The translations under genes were made by a program, and so were the position numbers. A DNA stretch of 64,000 nt from Microthrix sp041394405 (GTDB lineage: Bacteria > Actinomycetota > Acidimicrobiia > Acidimicrobiales > Microtrichaceae): assembly GCA_041394405.1 (NCBI GenBank), contig JAWKIF010000006.1, positions 682,001 to 746,000 of the forward strand, given 5' to 3'. Under the pieces are notes generated by a model. It was given only the letters and a program-made list of their open reading frames with translations, was not told the origin of the DNA and ran no database searches. This document shows, one piece after another, positions 19,046 through 29,104 of this stretch (its first letter is position 1; the number at the start of each line of letters is the position of its first letter).

Positions 19046-20982
19046 ATGGGCATCGTCGACGAGGACATCGCGCGGGTGCGACAGGCCACCGACATCGTGG
19101 CCCTCATCAGCGAGCACCTGCAGCTGCGCAAGGTGGGAAGCCGTTGGGTGGGCCTGTGCCCCTTCCACTCCGAGAAATCGCCGTCGTTCTCGGTGAACCA
19201 GGCCGAAGGCCTGTATTACTGCTTCGGCTGCCGGGCCTCGGGCGATGCCATCACCTTCCTCCGAGAGTTGGAGGGCCTGGATTTTGTGGAGGCGGTGGAG
19301 CGCCTTGCCGGGAAGTCCGGCCTCACCCTGAACTACACCGACCGCGCCGAGGGGGCCACCCGGCAGCGACGCAAGGCGCTGATGGGCAAGGTGGCCGAGG
19401 CGGTGGAGTTCTACCACCAGCGGTTGAAGACCTCGCCCGATGCGGCGGGCGCCCGGGGCTACCTGCGCAGCCGCGGCTTTGGCACCGAGGAGGTGGACCG
19501 CTACCGCCTGGGCTGGGCGCCCGACCAGTGGGATGCCTTGTGCCAGGCGCTGCGCCTGGACTCCGACATCGCCACGGCCACCGGGTTGGGGTTCACCAAC
19601 AAGGCGGGCCGCCTGCAGGACTTCTTCCGAGCGCGGGTGCTCTTCCCCATCTTCGACCCCCAGGGCAACGCCGTGGCGTTCGGCGGCCGCATCCTGCCGG
19701 AGCACGAGGGGGCCAAATACAAGAACTCGCGCGACAGCGACCTCTACCACAAGAGCTCCATCCTCTACGGACTGAACTGGGCCCGGGCGGACGCCGTGCG
19801 GGCAAGCCGGGTGGTGATCTGCGAGGGCTACACCGACGTCATCGGGTTCCATCGGGCCGGCATCAGCGAAGCCGTGGCCACCTGTGGCACGAGCCTCACC
19901 GAGGACCACCTGCGGTTGCTGTCCCGCTACGTCGACAAGGTGGTGCTGGCCTTCGACGCAGACTCCGCAGGCCAGGCGGCGGCCGAGCGGATCTACGCCT
20001 GGGAGCAGGCCTTCAACCTGGCCGTGGAGGTCGTGCGGCTGCCCGAGGGGTCCGACCCCGACGAGCTGAGCCGCACCAACCCCCAGGCGCTGGCGGACGC
20101 CGTGGATGCGGCCGAGCCGATGCTGCGGTTTCGTCTGGAGCGGGTGTTGGGCGCCGAGGTGGCGGACACCCCCGAGGCCCGGGCGCGGCGTGCGTCGGCC
20201 GCCGTCGAGGTGGTGGCCGAACACCCCGACCCGCTGGTGCGCGACCCCTACCTGCTCGAGGTGGCCGACCGCTCACGCCTCGATGCGGCGCTGTTGCGAG
20301 AGCAGCTGGAGACGGCGGTCAGGCGCGCCTCGGCGAACGCGAAGGCCGACGGGGCCCGACCACAGGCGGGCGTTCGGCGCTCGGGTGCGGCGGCGACGGC
20401 GGCGGGGTCCGGAGGCGAACGCCCACCGTCCGCTGAGGAGCCGCCGCCTCACGGCGACGAGCCGCCGCCGGAGTTCGAGGGCGAGCCGCAACCGCCCCCG
20501 AGGCCGGCCGGGGGCAAGGTGCCGGCCGCCGAGCTCACGGTGTTGGCCCACCTGGCACACGACCCGTCCGGCGAGCTGGCGGCGCTCCCCCCCGAGCTGA
20601 TCACCCACCCGTTGGCCCGCACGGTGCGCGACGCGTTGGTGGAAGCCGGTTCGGTCGCTGACGCGTTGGCCGAGGTTGCACCTGACGGGTGGCCGGGCCG
20701 GCTGCTGGCTCGCCTCTCGGTGACCGAACCCGACGGCTCCCCCTTTGAGGCGGCTCACTCCTTGGTGGCGCGGGCCGGGTCGGGTCTGCTGGAGGAGCTG
20801 GAGGCCGACCTTCGCCAGGCCGAGCGCGACGGGGCGGACGCCGCTGAGATCGGCGAGCTGTTGGCCACTCATGCGTGGGTGGCCCGACGGGTGGACCAAC
20901 TGCGCGAACCGGGTACAGCCGAGGAAGCGGCCCGGGCCTTGGTAGCGTTCCTGTGCGGGGACGACGGGGAGGAACCTTCCGG

Positions 20983-20986
<4 letters not shown>
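19046..20986 (+). CDS. dnaG: DNA primase
   Basis: A 646-residue primase that lays RNA primers at the replication fork. The CHC2 zinc finger is C38-P-F-H41 and C59-F-G-C62. The catalytic core follows (YLRSRGFG, FRARVLFPIFD, AFGGRIL, KYKNSRDSDLYHKS), with TOPRIM residues in VVICEGYTDVIGFHRAG and VLAFDADSAGQ. A Pro/Gly/Glu-rich linker (about 440-500) separates a short C-terminal helicase-binding domain. MGIVDEDI at 19046 matches the family start; 19025 is an upstream alternative. The stop overlaps the GTG of rpoD (GTGA). Confidence 0.94.
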
Positions 20987-22278
<1,292 letters not shown>

Positions 22279-22326
22279 GCCGATGAGCCGTCTTGGTTGT
22301 GGGATCAGTGGAATCGTTGGTAAGGC

Positions 22327-22346
22327 AAGGGCCATTGCCCCCGTTT
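22327..22346 (+). terminator. Weak hairpin after rpoD
   Basis: A short GGGC-CATT-GCCC stem-loop is followed by CCGTTTT, 50 bases after the rpoD stop. It may be a weak intrinsic terminator; the stem is only four pairs. Confidence 0.3.
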
Positions 22347-22398
22347 TCAGGCTGGAGTACCCTCACCTACTTCATAGTTGAATGGAGTACATTCCTTG

Positions 22399-22947
22399 AT
22401 GTCCGACGAACACGGGGCCTGGCAGCAGGCTGATCAGAACTGTCCGGCACAGAACAGTCTTCTTTCGGCGGTCGGAGGGGTAGCTGCGGCGAGCGATTCT
22501 CGCGAGCGCTACTGGGAGTACAAGGTGATCAGCGCCACCTTCGGAGGCTCGCTGGAGGCGGAACTCAACACCTGGGGCAGGGAAGGCTGGGAGGTCATCT
22601 CGATCGCTGGGATGGGCGGAACCGCAACGTTGACCGGCAACAAGCTGTTCGTGGTGCTCAAGAAGCGCGCTCTGACGCTCGAGAACGCGCGGGCCCGTGC
22701 CCGACAGTATCTTGGCGTGCTGAAGGACCACTACGGCTCCGTCTACGACTCAGTCGTCAGCAAGCACGGGCCCGAACTCTTCGAAGGAGCAACTTCTGAA
22801 CTCATCGTGTCGGGTCGACAGCCGAACAATCCGCTCGGCCTGCTTGACCTAGTGTGCGACAGGCTGTCGGCGGCGACCCGTTTGAGGGGCGACGAGTTGA
22901 TCCGCCAGGTGTGGCACCTCGCAGAGGGCGAGCCGTTCCCTGACTAA
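22399..22947 (+). CDS. DUF4177-like hypothetical protein
   Basis: A 182-residue soluble protein. After a variable N-terminus, YWEYKVISATFGGSLEAELNTWGREGWEVISI (about residues 35-66) matches the pattern of DUF4177-type domains (YxYKVVxxxx...LNxxGxxGWEVV). The remainder, helical and charged, is not recognised. The codon usage looks less GC-biased than neighbours and the gene sits beside a tRNA and a broken antitoxin gene, so recent acquisition is possible. ATG 22399 is preferred; a TTG lies seven codons upstream. Confidence 0.6.
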   Translation: MSDEHGAWQQADQNCPAQNSLLSAVGGVAAASDSRERYWEYKVISATFGGSLEAELNTWGREGWEVISIAGMGGTATLTGNKLFVVLKKRALTLENARARARQYLGVLKDHYGSVYDSVVSKHGPELFEGATSELIVSGRQPNNPLGLLDLVCDRLSAATRLRGDELIRQVWHLAEGEPFPD

Positions 22948-23105
22948 CGTCACCGCCCTCCCGCACTCGAACTCGATCGGGGTGGGGGCGGGTGATTGGC
23001 TACGAGCGCGCGCCTTCTCAAGGTGGTTGACGGCGCTGCCTGGATGTTGCTGTCGATATCGGGTGGGCGGTTCGGTGGGCCTCGCTGCTAGAGTTGTTCC
23101 CTCAT

Positions 23106-23178
23106 TCCGGGGTAGCTCAGCTGGCAGAGCGTCTGACTGTTAATCAGAATGTCGTGAGTTCGAGCCTCACCCCCGGAG
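23106..23178 (+). tRNA. tRNA-Asn (GTT)
   Basis: A 73-base cloverleaf. The acceptor arm TCCGGGG pairs with CCCCGGA, the anticodon loop CTGTTAA is closed by TCTGA/TCAGA, and the T arm GTGAG-TTCGAGC-CTCAC is intact. The discriminator is G and no CCA is encoded. Confidence 0.95.
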
Positions 23179-23274
23179 CTCCCGAATCCCTTGCCATGGC
23201 AGGGGATTCGGCTGGTTTTGGGCAGATGCCGGTGGGTCGCAGTTCGACGCCTGACCACCAACTCAAACCGGTCT

Positions 23275-23558
23275 GAGAAGGACGGCGAGTACGTAGCGAC
23301 CGTCGTCGAGTCCCGTAGCTCTCCTGGCTACACCCCGACCAAGGCAAGGCGCTTCGCGGTCTCGTCGAACTCGTCGACGAAGTGGTCACCGACTTGGAGG
23401 CTGGCGAGCCGATCCCGGAGCCCTTCGCAGTCCGGCGGTTCTCAGGCAAGTTCAGCGTCCGTCTACCAGAATCGCTACACCGGGAACCCGCCTTCGCAGC
23501 CGCCGAGGAGGGCGTCAGCTTGAACCGGCTCGTCAGCGACCGGCTCGCCCACGCCTGA
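23275..23558 (+). pseudogene. HicB-like antitoxin remnant, frameshifted
   Basis: The frame starting at 23275 reads EKDGEYVATVVE, the N-terminal HicB strand. The homology then continues in another frame (from 23319) as LSWLHPDQGKALRGLVELV, then DLEAGEPIPEPF and a ribbon-helix-helix-type tail GKFSVRLPESLHREPAF, EEGVSLNRLVSDRLAHA, ending TGA 23556-23558. Between the two halves the net loss of one base breaks the frame, and the second frame also meets a TAG at 23316. No start codon or HicA toxin gene is seen nearby. It lies just downstream of tRNA-Asn. A sequencing error could mimic the frameshift, but not easily both lesions. Confidence 0.7.
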
Positions 23559-23672
23559 GCGACCAGGGACCAGCGAGGCTTCGGAAGTCATTTCACCCGA
23601 GCCGTAGTCGCGATTGGAAGACTCTGGATCACGTCCCGCAACCGGCGACCTGATGCGGGTTGGCTACTGCGC

Positions 23673-24947
23673 TCAGCGGGCGGGCAGGGCAACGACCTGC
23701 CCGGTCGTGCGAGCCCGTTCCGCGGCCCAGGCAACCCGATGGCTCACCAGCGTGGAGCGGGCGTCCGACGACAGCATGGCATCGTCGGTCGGTGCACCGG
23801 CGTCCAGCCAGCGGGCGAAGGCGCTCAGCAGCCCAACGTCGCCGCCCCCGTGGCCGAGGCCGGTGCTGCCGTCGAAGTCGATCGCGTGCTGTTCTCCGGT
23901 TCCGTGGTCGATCACCGTGATCTCCGGGTTCCCGGTGAACGTCGCCCGAAGCGTGGCGAGCGTTCCGTCGTAGCGCATCGTCCGGCCCTCCTCGTGGGAG
24001 TGCCCGTGCATGGTGAGGCTCACGGTCGTCCCCGAGGCCAACTCCATGTTCAGCACCTGGTGATCGACCACGTCGTTGTCGCACCGATACACGCAGCGGC
24101 CGTACTCGCTGCTGTCGAGGGATCGGAGGCGGCTCTCCCGGTCGAACGCAGGCGGGTCCTCCAGCGGGAAGATTCCCGTCAGCATGGTGATCTCCGAACC
24201 CAGGTCGAGCGATTCCGGGGCGTAGGCACGGACCGCGTCGAAGATGCACGCTTCGGCGACGGGGCAGCCGTCGGTGCAGCGGTCGGGGATCTCGTCGCCG
24301 ACGGACTCGGGGCGGAAGTGGGTCAGGGAACCGAACGACGACACGCGTTCCACCGGGTCGTCCAGGATCCAGTGGAGCAGGTCCAGGTCGTGACACGACT
24401 TGGCCAGCAGCATCGGATTGGATTCGTCGGCCCGGCGGTAGGCGCCCCGCACGTAGCTGTGGGCCATGTGTCGGGCATCGACGTTCTCGCGGTGCTCGAC
24501 GGTGATGATTCGGCCCAACCGCCCCGAGCGCACCACCTCCCGCACGGCCCGAAAGAACGGCGTGTAGCGGAGCACGTGACAGATGTGGAGCCCGCGCCCA
24601 GCCCGCTCGGCGGCCTCGACGAGGCGGCGGCACTCCTCCTCGGACTGCGCCATGGGCTTCTCCAACAGCACGTGGTGGCCCGCTCCGAGCGCGGCGACGG
24701 TCGGCGCCACGTGATGGGCATCGGGGGTGGCGATGATGGCGGCCTCGGCCAGCCGCGGGCCCGCCAGCCACTCCTCGACGGAGGCGAACTGCCGGTCGTC
24801 GTCCAGGCCGTGCAACGCCGCGAAGGCGGCCCGACGAGATGGGGATGGTTCGATGACCGCCACGAGGTTGATGCCGGCCGCCTCGGCGTTGAGGCCGTAG
24901 CTCATCATGCCGCGCAGCCCGGCCCCGACAACCACTGCCTCTGCCAC
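23673..24947 (-). CDS. Gfo/Idh/MocA-family oxidoreductase
   Basis: A 424-residue NAD(P)-dependent sugar or inositol dehydrogenase-like enzyme. The Rossmann loop is MAEAVVVGAGLRGMMSYGLNA, followed by IIATPDAHH and the EKP motif HVLLEKPMAQSEEECRRLV (EKP binds cofactor). The C-terminal domain (about 125 onward) includes SNPMLLAKSCHDLDLLHWIL, with the conserved HDxD pattern. An insert with four cysteines (about 225-280: DRCTDGCPVAEACIF, GRCVYRC) is unusual but seen in some branch members. The substrate is not predictable. It diverges from the following lipoprotein gene by 59 bases. Confidence 0.88.
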   Translation of the reverse strand: MAEAVVVGAGLRGMMSYGLNAEAAGINLVAVIEPSPSRRAAFAALHGLDDDRQFASVEEWLAGPRLAEAAIIATPDAHHVAPTVAALGAGHHVLLEKPMAQSEEECRRLVEAAERAGRGLHICHVLRYTPFFRAVREVVRSGRLGRIITVEHRENVDARHMAHSYVRGAYRRADESNPMLLAKSCHDLDLLHWILDDPVERVSSFGSLTHFRPESVGDEIPDRCTDGCPVAEACIFDAVRAYAPESLDLGSEITMLTGIFPLEDPPAFDRESRLRSLDSSEYGRCVYRCDNDVVDHQVLNMELASGTTVSLTMHGHSHEEGRTMRYDGTLATLRATFTGNPEITVIDHGTGEQHAIDFDGSTGLGHGGGDVGLLSAFARWLDAGAPTDDAMLSSDARSTLVSHRVAWAAERARTTGQVVALPAR

Positions 24948-25006
24948 GGGCGGATGGTAGCGGGCCGCCCCCCGAGCGTCGCCGGAGCGTCACCTACGCT
25001 GAGCCG

Positions 25007-26443
25007 ATGCCGGCACCGAAACGGAACCACCGCTGGCGGGCGGTCCGTGTTGCGGCGGCGGTCGTCGTCGTGGCCTTGGTGCCCGTGGGCTGTTCCCAGG
25101 ATGAGCGCCCCGGGCCCCGGGTGGGGGCGGGCACCTCGGCGGCCTCGGAGACCACGCAGGGTCCGGTGGCCTCCGAGGACTACGACCAGGTGGCGGCCGA
25201 GGGATTCGTCTGGGGCCTGCCGCTGGTGATCACCCGGCGCACGATGGCGCGCTTTGGGGCGCTCATCGGCGTCAACCAGCTGTTCGGCGGGGCGAACCTC
25301 CAAGGCCCCGACAGTCGGCTGGTTGTTGCACCCAACCGCGACACCCTGTACTCCATCGCAGTCATTGACCTGAGCAACGGCCCGTTGCGGCTCACGTTGC
25401 CCGACTTCGAGGACCGCTACTTCACCTATCAGTTCATGGATGCCTATACGGAGTCCTTTCACTACGTGGGCACGCGAACCGGGGACTCGGCCGGGGGCAC
25501 CTGGCTGATCGCTCCGGAGGGCTACGACGGTCCGGCCCCCAGCGGCTCGGCCATCGTCGAGGTGCCGACGACCCAGATGTTCCTGCTCGGCCGCATCCTG
25601 GTGGACGATGAGGCCGACGTGGCGAACGTGGTCAAGTTGGCCGACGGTTCCGGGCTCGAGCCCTACGAGCCGGGCCGGACCGCCGCCACCAAGCTGAGCC
25701 CGGGCGAAGCCCCCGGCCCTCCCCAAGGGGCGGGTTCCGAGCCGATGGAATTCTGGGACGAGGTGGCGGCCGCCCTGGAACGCAACCCACCGGTGTCGGA
25801 GCGTGGTCGAGCCGTGGTTGCCCGCCTGGCGCAGCTGGGTGTGACCCCGGGGTCGGTGCCCTCCCGCGACATCTCGGACCCGGCGGTCCGAGCTGCGTTG
25901 GAGGCTGCGCCTGACGCCGGACGAGCGCAGTACGCCGACGAGGCGGCCTCGGCACCCGTCACCAACGGGTGGACCGTGCGCAGCGATGTCGGCACCTACG
26001 GCGACAATCTGGAGTTGCGAGCGGGAGTGGCCACGGTCGGCTGGGGCGCCAACGTGCCCGAGGAGGCCATGTATCCGGTGACCCGGGTGGACGGGGTCGG
26101 GGAGCCGCTGTCGGGCGCCAACCGCTACGTCATTCACTTCGAGGCTGATGAGTTGCCCGACGTGGAGGCGTTCTGGTCGCTGTCGGTGTACGGCAGCGAC
26201 ATGTTCTTTGTCCAACACCCCTCCGGCCGCTACACCATCGGCGACCGCACCACGGGGTTGGAGTACGGCGACGATGGGTCGCTCGATCTGTACCTGCAGC
26301 ACAACGAGCCGGTCGCCGGCGCGGCCAACTGGTTGCCCACGCCCGCCGACGGCTTCACCCTCATGTTGCGCCTGTACCTCCCCACCGGCGAGTGGGGCGA
26401 GGTGCCGCTGCCGCTCCCTGCGGTTCAGCGCCTGGGCGGGTAG
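25007..26443 (+). CDS. DUF1254/DUF1214 lipoprotein
   Basis: A 478-residue exported protein. The N-terminus has a lipobox-type signal (VVALVPVGCSQDE; Cys about 28). DUF1254 follows (about 60-190; VWGLPLVITRRTMARFG, VVAPNRDTLYSIAVIDLSNGPLRL), and DUF1214 closes the protein (about 365-475; NRYVIHFEADELPDVEAFWSLSVYGSDMFFV, GSLDLYLQHNEP, NWLPTPADGFTLMLRLYLP). The family is widespread and its biochemical role is unknown. The gene is monocistronic and convergent with the ECF operon, with a palindrome between them. Confidence 0.9.
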   Translation: MPAPKRNHRWRAVRVAAAVVVVALVPVGCSQDERPGPRVGAGTSAASETTQGPVASEDYDQVAAEGFVWGLPLVITRRTMARFGALIGVNQLFGGANLQGPDSRLVVAPNRDTLYSIAVIDLSNGPLRLTLPDFEDRYFTYQFMDAYTESFHYVGTRTGDSAGGTWLIAPEGYDGPAPSGSAIVEVPTTQMFLLGRILVDDEADVANVVKLADGSGLEPYEPGRTAATKLSPGEAPGPPQGAGSEPMEFWDEVAAALERNPPVSERGRAVVARLAQLGVTPGSVPSRDISDPAVRAALEAAPDAGRAQYADEAASAPVTNGWTVRSDVGTYGDNLELRAGVATVGWGANVPEEAMYPVTRVDGVGEPLSGANRYVIHFEADELPDVEAFWSLSVYGSDMFFVQHPSGRYTIGDRTTGLEYGDDGSLDLYLQHNEPVAGAANWLPTPADGFTLMLRLYLPTGEWGEVPLPLPAVQRLGG

Positions 26444-26467
26444 CCCCTGCGGGCCTGCGGGCCGCGC

Positions 26468-26515
26468 AACTCGGGTCTCCAGGTGTTGCCAGGGCACCAA
26501 GATAAGACCCGAGTT
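26468..26515. repeat. Intergenic palindrome between convergent genes
   Basis: An 11-bp perfect inverted repeat AACTCGGGTCT / AGACCCGAGTT bounds 26 bases that hold an inner GGTG...CACC. It lies between the convergent lipoprotein and ECF genes and may terminate both transcripts. Length (48 bp) and the inner GGTG/GCCAGGG motif recall the repeats at 42895 and 61283, but homology is uncertain. Confidence 0.6.
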
Positions 26516-26561
26516 CGGGGGCGGGCAGGCGTTCGGGGGGCCGGGGCGGCCCCAGGCGGCG

Positions 26562-27422
26562 TCAGCTGTGGACGAAGTGGGCGCGTTTGGCCGCCCGCCG
26601 CAAGGCAACCAGCACCGGGGGGCCCACCAACAGCGTGACGACCACGGTGCCCACCGCCCGCGTGAGATCCCAACCTAGGGACGTGGCCAGGTAGAACGCC
26701 CAGTAGCGGCGAACGGTCTCGGCGATTCCGGCGCCCGGTTGGTAGCTGATCCGCTCGGCCCCTGCGGCGGCGAAGGGCCAGGACCACAGGTTCAGCAGGG
26801 CTCCGTAGGCGATCCCGGTCAGGGCCCCGTAGGCGGCGGCCACCCACAACTCGGCACGCGTGCCTCGACCGGGCAGCCACCCTGCCCCGGCGCCGATCCA
26901 CGCCATGGCAAACATCTGAAACGGCAGCCACGGGCCGATTCCGCCGGTGATGATGGCCGACGCGAACATGGTGGTGGCCCCCAACACGAAGCCAAACCCC
27001 GACCCCAGGACCGATCCGGCCAACACGATCAGGAAGAACATGGGGCTGAACCCGGTGACGCCGCCGCCCGCCATGCGCAGGGCGGCCCCGGCGGCCGTCA
27101 GGACGCCCAACAGCCCAACGGCTCGAGCGTCGAACCCTCCCTCGCCCAGCTCCACGGCGGTCACCAGCACCAAGAGCGGAAGGAGCAACCCCATCACCAC
27201 GACGGCGTCCTGGGCGTGAGCCGAGGCGGTGGCGCCCTGTTGGGGGGCGGCCGCCAGGAACGGCCACAGGTAGGCCATCACCCCTACCAACGAGGTGAGC
27301 GCCAACACCGCCACCGACCTGGGGCGCAGCGCGATGGCCCGCTGCGTCCCGACGCTCAGCACCGGACGGGCCGCCGCCGCCGCCGGGTTCGCCGGGGCCG
27401 CCGGGTTCGTTGGGGCCGTCAC
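26562..27422 (-). CDS. ECF transporter S component, probably cobalamin-specific (CbrT-like)
   Basis: A 286-residue substrate-binding membrane subunit. A Pro/Ala-rich N-tail is followed by about six to eight hydrophobic segments. GFSPMFFLIVLAGSVLGSGFGFVLGATTMFASA and GGIGPWLPFQMFAMAWIGAGAGWLPG resemble the CbrT/ECF S-component pattern, with GxGPWxPxQM. It is the last gene of the riboswitch-led operon, and its GTG overlaps the ATPase stop (GTGA). Cobalamin as substrate is inferred from the B12 riboswitch and the transcobalamin-like partners, not from residues in this protein. Confidence 0.75.
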   Translation of the reverse strand: MTAPTNPAAPANPAAAAARPVLSVGTQRAIALRPRSVAVLALTSLVGVMAYLWPFLAAAPQQGATASAHAQDAVVVMGLLLPLLVLVTAVELGEGGFDARAVGLLGVLTAAGAALRMAGGGVTGFSPMFFLIVLAGSVLGSGFGFVLGATTMFASAIITGGIGPWLPFQMFAMAWIGAGAGWLPGRGTRAELWVAAAYGALTGIAYGALLNLWSWPFAAAGAERISYQPGAGIAETVRRYWAFYLATSLGWDLTRAVGTVVVTLLVGPPVLVALRRAAKRAHFVHS

Positions 27423-29104
27423 CGAGGCGGGTCCTTGGCGGCCATGACGTCGCCCACGGTGAGGTAGGTCAACGGGTGGAGAATGCGGGCCACCTGGGGA
27501 GCCAGGGTGGGGGAGTGGCACAGCACCTCCCCGGCCGGCCCGTCGGCCACCACCTCCCCGTCCGCCAACACCACCGCCCGGTGCGCCACCTCGGCGACCA
27601 GCTCCACGTCGTGGGAGGCCAACAGCACCGACGCGCCGTGCCCGGCGAGGTCGGCAAGCCATCCGGCCAGCACCCGCTTGGCCTGGTAGTCCAACCCGGT
27701 GGTCGGCTCGTCCAGCAACACCAGCGCCGGCTGGTGGGCCAGCACCAGCGCCAGGGCCAACCCCAGGCGCTGCCCGGATGACAGGTCGCGGGGGTGAGCG
27801 GATGGGTCGACGCCGGGCAGGAGGCGATCGAGCGCCTGGGCGGTGGCCCCTGGCGGCGTTCCGGTCTCTCGGTCGGCGTCCGCGCACTCTTGGGCCACGG
27901 TGGTGGCCGACAGCAACAGCGTGGGGTCGGAGGGCACCACTCCAACCCGGCGCAGGAACTCGGGTCCTCGCAGCGAGCGTGGGTTGAGGCCTCCCAGCCG
28001 GACGCGGCCGCGATCGGGCGCCAGCGCGCCCCCCAGCGCGGAGATGAGGGTGGACTTGCCGGCGCCGTTGCGGCCCATGAGCGCCACCACTTCTCCCCGG
28101 CGCAGCGTCAGGGAGAGGTCCCTGACGGCCGGGTGGTCGTCGTAGCTGACCCACACGCCCTCGGCGCTGGCGGCTGCGAACTCGTCGGCGCGAGCAGCGT
28201 CGGGGGCCTCGACCGAAGCTGCCTCAGTGGCACCGCCCCCGGGGGCGGAAAGCGAACCGGCGGCCCGATGCTTCGGCCTCGGGGGCGCCGTGGCGGGCAG
28301 CGTCGCCCGCAGGTCGGCCGCCGCCCTGCGGGCGTCGCGCACCGAGCGGGGCAGCGGCCGCCAGCCCATCCGCCGCCCCAGCTCGATCACCGGCGGGGCA
28401 ACCGGGGCCTGCGGGAGCTGGTCGTCGGGTGGGCCGTGAGTGACGCGACCGGTCCCGTCAACCACCACCACCGAGTCGGCGTATTGCACCACCCGTTCCA
28501 GCCGATGCTCGGAGCACACGATGGTCAGGCCCAGGTCGCCCACCAGGCGGGTGAGGGCCGCCAGCACGTCCTCGGCGGCCTGGGGGTCGAGGGCGGAGGT
28601 GGGCTCGTCCAACACCAGCACCTGAGGCTGCGCCGTCAGAACGGCGCCCAGCGCAACCCGTTGGCGCTGGCCGGAGGAGAGCGTGGCGATCGGTCGCTGC
28701 CGCAGCTCGGCCAAGCTGAGCAGGTCGAGGGTGTCCTCCACGCGGCGCCGCATGGCGTCGGGGGCCACGCCGAGCTGCTCCATGGTCCAGGCCAGTTCGT
28801 CCTCCACGACGTCGGTGACGAAGCTGTCGTCCACCCGTTGGGGCAGGTAGCCCACGACGGAGGCCAGATCGCGGGGCTGGGTATGGGCCGTGTCACAGCC
28901 GTCGACGCTGACGGTGCCCGCGAGTACACCGCCGGAGAAGCGGGGAACCAGGCCACAGACTGCGCCAAGCAGCGTGCTCTTCCCCGAGCCCGTCGGGCCG
29001 ATCACCAGCGCCAGGTCGCCCTCGGGAATGGCCAGGTTCACGCGATCCAGTACGGCTCGGCCGCCCGGTTCGTAGGCGAAGCTGACATCGTCGAGGCGGA
29101 TCAT
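27419..29104 (-). CDS. ECF transporter ATPase, fused double ABC domain (EcfA-EcfA')
   Basis: A 561-residue fusion of two ABC ATPases that powers the ECF importer. Domain 1 (about 1-235) has GPTGSGKST, signature LSSGQRQRVALG, Walker B VLVLDEPTSALDP and switch EHRLERV. A linker (about 240-325) leads to domain 2 (about 330-550), with GRNGAGKST, LSSGQRLGLALALVL, VLLDEPTTGLD and SHDVEL. Both sites look catalytically complete. ATG 29104 overlaps the EcfT stop (ATGA). Fused ATPases are common in actinobacterial ECF systems. Confidence 0.9.
   Translation of the reverse strand: MIRLDDVSFAYEPGGRAVLDRVNLAIPEGDLALVIGPTGSGKSTLLGAVCGLVPRFSGGVLAGTVSVDGCDTAHTQPRDLASVVGYLPQRVDDSFVTDVVEDELAWTMEQLGVAPDAMRRRVEDTLDLLSLAELRQRPIATLSSGQRQRVALGAVLTAQPQVLVLDEPTSALDPQAAEDVLAALTRLVGDLGLTIVCSEHRLERVVQYADSVVVVDGTGRVTHGPPDDQLPQAPVAPPVIELGRRMGWRPLPRSVRDARRAAADLRATLPATAPPRPKHRAAGSLSAPGGGATEAASVEAPDAARADEFAAASAEGVWVSYDDHPAVRDLSLTLRRGEVVALMGRNGAGKSTLISALGGALAPDRGRVRLGGLNPRSLRGPEFLRRVGVVPSDPTLLLSATTVAQECADADRETGTPPGATAQALDRLLPGVDPSAHPRDLSSGQRLGLALALVLAHQPALVLLDEPTTGLDYQAKRVLAGWLADLAGHGASVLLASHDVELVAEVAHRAVVLADGEVVADGPAGEVLCHSPTLAPQVARILHPLTYLTVGDVMAAKDPPR

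Noticed and set aside
17147..20224. Very long minus-strand open frame (over 1000 codons) across glyS and dnaG
   Set aside because: It is the antisense of two well-supported genes; high GC keeps stop codons rare. Only its last 121 codons (csaA, 17147-17512) match a family.
22955..22992. CCGCCC...GGGCGG hairpin before tRNA-Asn as a terminator
   Set aside because: The arms pair imperfectly and no T-tract follows, so it is not distinguishable from GC-rich background.
23191..23523. 110-codon frame after tRNA-Asn as an intact gene
   Set aside because: Its first part overlaps the tRNA flank and only a short internal stretch matches HicB before the homology leaves the frame; it is better explained as a pseudogene.
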